Shown: positions 60,050 through 64,000 of the stretch, piece after piece
Numbering within the stretch: the first letter of the stretch is position 1
Layout: the number at the start of each line of letters is the position of its first letter
Assembly (NCBI RefSeq): GCF_028554725.1
Contig: NC_071669.1
Location: 36,074,001-36,138,000 of the forward strand
Length of the DNA: 64,000 nucleotides
Reading direction: 5' to 3'
From: Zeugodacus cucurbitae
Taxonomy: Eukaryota; Arthropoda; Insecta; Diptera; Tephritidae
Translations under genes and position numbers: made by a program
Notes under the pieces: generated by a model
What the model saw: only the letters and a program-made list of their open reading frames with translations
The model's database searches: none
What the model was told of the DNA's origin: nothing

Positions 60050-60560
60050 TTTATCGATTTTTTGAAGCCTCTAAAGCAGGCTCCCTCCTGAGATCTCGTT
60101 TGGTATCGAACAGCGCGGAGAGGTCCTTCCCGATACTGACGTAGCTTTTGGAATTGCTTAACGTCAGTTTACAATCCGTGTTAATTTTGAGGAGATACCA
60201 AATTCGCAGCTTTTCATGGATCTTTCTCAAGATTTGGCGCATGGTGAAAATCTTGTCTATTGTAAATTTTCCAGGTCTAAAGTCACACTGATGTGGTCTA
60301 GTCAGTCTGTTGACGAATGGCTTTAGTGTATCACACAGCACGTTCGAAAGGACCGTGTATGCGATATTGAAGAGGCTTATTCCACAGTATTTGACGCAGA
60401 TTGTGGGGTCTACCTATTTGTGAATTGGACAGTGCATACTTAGGTTCCTATTGTCGGGAAGTATTCCCTCCTTGGTTCCAACATGAGAATGTTCAAAACA
60501 ACTCTAGGCATGTCGTCTATCTGTCACAATATGATCGACATGATTGCTCACCTACGCATG
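60050..60560 (-). mobile_element. Non-LTR retrotransposon family A fragment (RT palm)
   Basis: Minus strand 60,341-60,051 reads 'LCDTLKPFVNRLTRPHQCDF', 'RPGKFTIDKIFTMRQILRK' and later 'KLTLSNSKSYVSIGKDLSAL' and 'FDTKRDLRREPALE', the RT fingers/palm segment before motif C. Positions that are normally 'RGLRQGD' are altered (RDLRREP). Upstream DNA to 60,560 continues the family with stops. Confidence 0.8.
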
Positions 60561-60629
60561 ACCACGGGGAGTTCGCCTTTTCGCTTTAGCTCGATTCCAA
60601 ACGATTGTTTATAAGTTACCCAGAGGACA

Positions 60630-61192
60630 TTTAGTCTAAAACTGGAAGTCGTAAGCTGCTAGAACCATGTGAAGAACAATCGTTCCTGGCCAATCCCAAG
60701 TAAATTACAATCAAAAACTGTTCTCATTAGAGTAGACTTCTACACAATACTCCATTCCATACATACTAAAATTTAATTCATATATTGGACATCAGGTCCA
60801 CCAGAATATCGAATATCTTTACATGTCTAGTGTCGACCATAAGCCTTTGTCCATTTGGTGCACTAACAACCTATCACGATGTTAACAAAGACTACAACCT
60901 GAAAACAAATTTGCTACAAAATTATATTCAAAAATAAGCAGCAAACAAATAGATTGAGCATAAAATAATAAATAAATATTTTGAAAAAAACGCAATAAAA
61001 TTTTTTTTCAAATAGTGTACTAAAAGTGTAATTGTGTATGGAATCAAGAACAGTTTGCTAGTGCTCACAAATTTCATTTACTTATAGCGCTCCATAATGT
61101 ACATAACTTGTAGCGCATTTTTCGTATTTAGGCAACACTGCTAAAGTGACACTTCATTTAAAAGAAAAAAGTCATTAGCTTAAACGATTGTT
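60630..61192 (+). promoter_or_regulatory. Duplicated upstream region of Spindly copy 3
   Basis: Homologous to 55,790-56,254 with clearly more changes than copies 1 and 2 show between themselves near the ATG. The Inr position reads 'ATTTGGTGCACTAAC', a poorer initiator. 'TTAGGCAACACTGCTAAAGT' is kept at 61,128-61,147. No TATA box. From about 60,850 the sequence is also alignable with copy 1. Confidence 0.55.
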
Positions 61193-63488
61193 ATGGAAGA
61201 GGATTTTCAAATCGAATATATGTCGCTGCCACTTGAAGATCTCCAGGATCATTATGGGACATTGTTTGAGCGTTATCGACAAATGCACGATGAAGCAGAG
61301 GAGGACATACAGCGTATCCACGAAATGAAACGTAATTTGGAAACAGCTTATGCCGCCGAAAATTACCTCTCGCAGGAAATTGAGGAGCTCATGCAAACTC
61401 TTGCCTCCATTGAAAAGGACAATAAGGGACAAACAAAAGTAGATACAGAGTTAGAAGATTTACGCCGACAACATCACACATTAACCACGGACTACACTAC
61501 GTTGCAGCAGGACTATGCTACGTTGAGTGCGGAGAATGTCGAAATGCGAAGAGAGCTAGAAACGGTAAAATCATCAAAAAGATTAAGCACATCATCGATG
61601 GTTAATGCTGGAACAGAAGAGCTCACCAACCGTATAGCAACGTTGGAAGGAGAAAACTTTTCTTTGATGCAAAAGTTGGAGGAATTCCAGGAGAGTATGG
61701 TGCGACAAACACTGATATTGGCAGAAAGAGAGGTGCTTAAATTTTAATATAATATAAATATATTCGTATATATATTATTTTGAATATTTTATGCATATAC
61801 CAGAGTAATATTGAAGTTTTACGTGATCAAGTAACATGTTTGGAGGAAAATTTGCGTTCGAAACGTGAGGATTTAGATGAAAAGACAACTTTGCTTGAAA
61901 GCACGCAAGAACATTTAGCAGAAGCTAACGCAAAACTTGCCATGTTGGAAACAAAACCAGAAGGTGTTGGTAAGTGCATTTACTCTATTGTGATATTTGT
62001 GAAATTACAATATTCCCTATAGATCGCAAAGGCAACTCGCTTTTCGCCGAAGTGGATGATCAACGACAGGCAATGAAAAAACTTCTAGCTGCACAAAAGA
62101 AAAGCTACATTGATATGAAAAAAATGTGCAATGACAGTCAATCAGAAATACGACGATTGAAGCGGGAGAATATTGCAATGCATACAGAGCTTAAGGAGTG
62201 CACTTCAATTTTCTGTTCAGCAGACCGCACATATCAGAGTAATTATGAAATATTTTATGAACTTTTAAATAATTAAAAAAACAAAAAAATTGCAGACAGG
62301 CTAAACGATCGTATACGCCAACTACTGTGTCAAGTGGAAGGATTAGAAAAGCAATTAAAAGTATCACAGAGTCGTCTAAGTGACTTAGCCAACGAAAAAG
62401 GTGTTGAATGGTTGGATTCAATGTTAAGTTTCTGCAAGTATGTAAAAGCAATGTAAATAGTGTAAAATTCTCCACTTCCAAAATTTATTATGGGAAGTCT
62501 TTTGTAAATTTCGGACAAGTTTTGTAAAAAAAATAATTGTATTTACTGACTGTATAAATATTTTACTTCCAAATAATTTAGACATGAAACTGATGAACTC
62601 AAGAAACAACTTCATAGTGTGCGAATACAAAAAGCCAGTTTGGAAGAACAGCTCCGCAATGTTCAACAGCAGATGACAAGGTTAATATAAAAATTTCTTC
62701 ATTTATTTAATAGCGAAGTAAACTATTATATTATTAACAGATGGCGTTTCGAAGCATTAAAAACACGTTGTGTACTGCTCGATAGAGAGGATATATTGAC
62801 TGAAAAGGGAATTGCGTTTAAACCTATTCGTGCAATAGAGTTTAATATTGACCAGAAAGAACAGGAGACTGCTCGACCTCGTATTGTGCACGCATCACCT
62901 GGCACTCCACAATATAAGTCCGCCAAGGAGAGAGAACCACAAATACTTAGCACCCCATTAGGACAACAAACTATTCAGAATGGGAATGGATCAGAAATAT
63001 ATAACACACGAGAACAAGAAGAACAAAAAGAAAATCAAAATGACTTCATCACGTCAAATGATGAAAATATTGGAACCCCACAAAAGCAGCAGAAACCGAC
63101 TATTTCACTGAAGGCAAAACCAAGTTTCCATAATTATTTGCGCGAGAGTAATAGCAACAGTAGTTCTTTGGCAAACGAACTGCAGATGGCACCACCAAAG
63201 AATTCCAAAAGGCAACCCCCCGCACTGGATGCTCAACCGGGACCTTCGATTCTATCGAAGAAAAGTGATACACTCACCAGTGATGAAAATAACCAGAAGA
63301 ATGTGCAGTTTAGTGCGCAAGGTCCCACTGTGCACGACATCAGTGCAAATGTCAGTATTGGTTCAGAGAGTACTATTGATGGTTCGAATAAAGAAGACAA
63401 TCCCAAAGCCTTCATTAAAGAGGTACGAAAGAAACCCAATGTTATTATTCGTCACATTGTGGTGCCATCCAAACGTAAACCACAATAA
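61193..63488 (+). CDS. Spindly: Spindly copy 3, kinetochore dynein-dynactin adaptor
   Basis: Six exons: 61,193-61,732; 61,804-61,969; 62,023-62,238; 62,296-62,437; 62,582-62,680; 62,741-63,488, together 636 residues, all joins in frame with GT-AG introns. Same architecture as copy 2: coiled coil with AAENYL at 54-59, Spindly box KGNSLFAEVDDQR at 238-250, polar TP-containing tail ending KRKPQ, no CaaX box. Differences from copy 2 cluster in the first 57 residues (E3, T23, F25, M31, EAEEDI at 34-39, N57) and in the tail, where an in-frame gap removes the PSRNIPLK segment. Exons 2-5 are almost unchanged. The last base of exon 3 is A instead of G, turning one D into N at the junction. Intact; whether it is the main or the specialised paralogue cannot be told. 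Confidence 0.88.
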
Positions 63489-63579
63489 ACCAAACACATT
63501 TTTGTTCTTATTATTAAGTCAGTTATTTATATTTGCATACAGTAAGTAACTAAACTGTTCAGGAATACATATATGAAAA

Positions 63580-63585
63580 AATAAA
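63580..63585 (+). terminator. Poly(A) signal of Spindly copy 3
   Basis: AATAAA about 90 nt past the stop codon, in a position equivalent to the one used for copy 2. Confidence 0.55.
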
Positions 63586-63627
63586 ATGATATACATTCAC
63601 AATCACATCCATGAAGTGAAATCAATC

Positions 63628-64000
63628 GTTGTTGTTTGTGTAGTAACGATTATCCAGCCCTGCTGTGTGCCTCTTCATCCAGGCGACAATACCGGCGCTG
63701 CGTAATTTACGACCGTAATTTCTTTGTCCTTTCCCCAAGTGCTACCGGCTAGCGACTTGAGGATCTTGTTGCGGCTCTGTACTTCTTGGGGTTATTCACA
63801 GTCGGTATTGTATATCATCGACGTGAATATTAAGATTTAGTCTGTACTCCTTCGTCCAGTTGGTATAAAGGGTCGCCGTGGATTTTCTCACAGAGAAGAA
63901 GGGAGAAAGGTCGCTGCTTAATTTCCCTTTTCTTTTTTCGAATGAATACGTCCTCTAGGCCTTAAGTGCCTTCACTACTGGGGAAAGGAGAGTTATCGGG
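63628..64000 (-). mobile_element. Second jockey-type copy, 3' end, running out of the window
   Basis: It begins with '(C)AACAACAA'-type tail sequence on the minus strand at about 63,630. It then matches 53,810-54,085 block by block: 'CGTAATTTACGACCG', 'GCTACCGGCTAGCGACTTGA', 'TGGGGTTATTCACAGTCGGT' and 'GACGTGAATATTAAGATTTA'. Internal deletions bring these blocks closer together than in the 53-54 kb copy. It is non-functional and continues beyond base 64,000. Confidence 0.85.

Overview
The window looks like euchromatic but repeat-rich DNA of a higher fly (Schizophora), most likely a true fruit fly (Tephritidae). The base composition is AT-rich, with short (TATG/CATA)n runs. Introns are short (about 50-150 nt) with GT..AG ends. 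The recognisable proteins are insect-type, and the non-LTR, Tc1, piggyBac and hAT remnants are of kinds I associate with tephritid genomes. The family-level assignment is inference; no species call is possible by eye. No bacterial-style operons, CRISPR arrays, tRNA or rRNA genes were seen.

Layout. 1-13 kb: no host gene recognised. It holds fragments of non-LTR retrotransposons, a MITE end, two copies of an abundant 'TCGCAA' interspersed repeat, and a full-length but dead Tc1-like element with about 230-bp IR/DR ends (10.2-11.9 kb) inserted in one of those repeats. 13.4-14.8 kb (minus): a PRDM8/ZNF488-type two-finger C2H2 protein in one long exon. 15-48 kb: a long gene-poor stretch, possibly intronic or regulatory DNA, loaded with mobile elements: an internally deleted piggyBac relative (17.1-18.3 kb), RT scraps, many TCGCAA repeats, mariner/Tc1 pseudogenes, several TIR MITEs and a hAT-like element with a second TIR element nested in it (44.8-46.3 kb).

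48.3-63.5 kb (plus): the most interesting part, a tandem array of three copies of the mitotic dynein-dynactin adaptor gene Spindly. Copies 2 (56,255-58,561) and 3 (61,193-63,488) have six intact exons and predict 642 and 636 residues. Copy 1 (48,700-50,880) keeps its coiled-coil half open but has lost its tail to a frameshift and stop codons. The copies are mosaic: copies 1 and 2 are nearly identical in promoter/5' UTR, while copies 2 and 3 are nearly identical from mid exon 1 into exon 6, introns included. This suggests gene conversion or successive unequal exchange. A jockey-type retrotransposon, itself split by an RNase H-bearing retrotransposon, separates copies 1 and 2; fragments of another non-LTR family lie upstream of copies 2 and 3.

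The zinc-finger gene and the Spindly array have no evident functional link. All other open frames checked are short, lack recognisable domains or belong to mobile elements.
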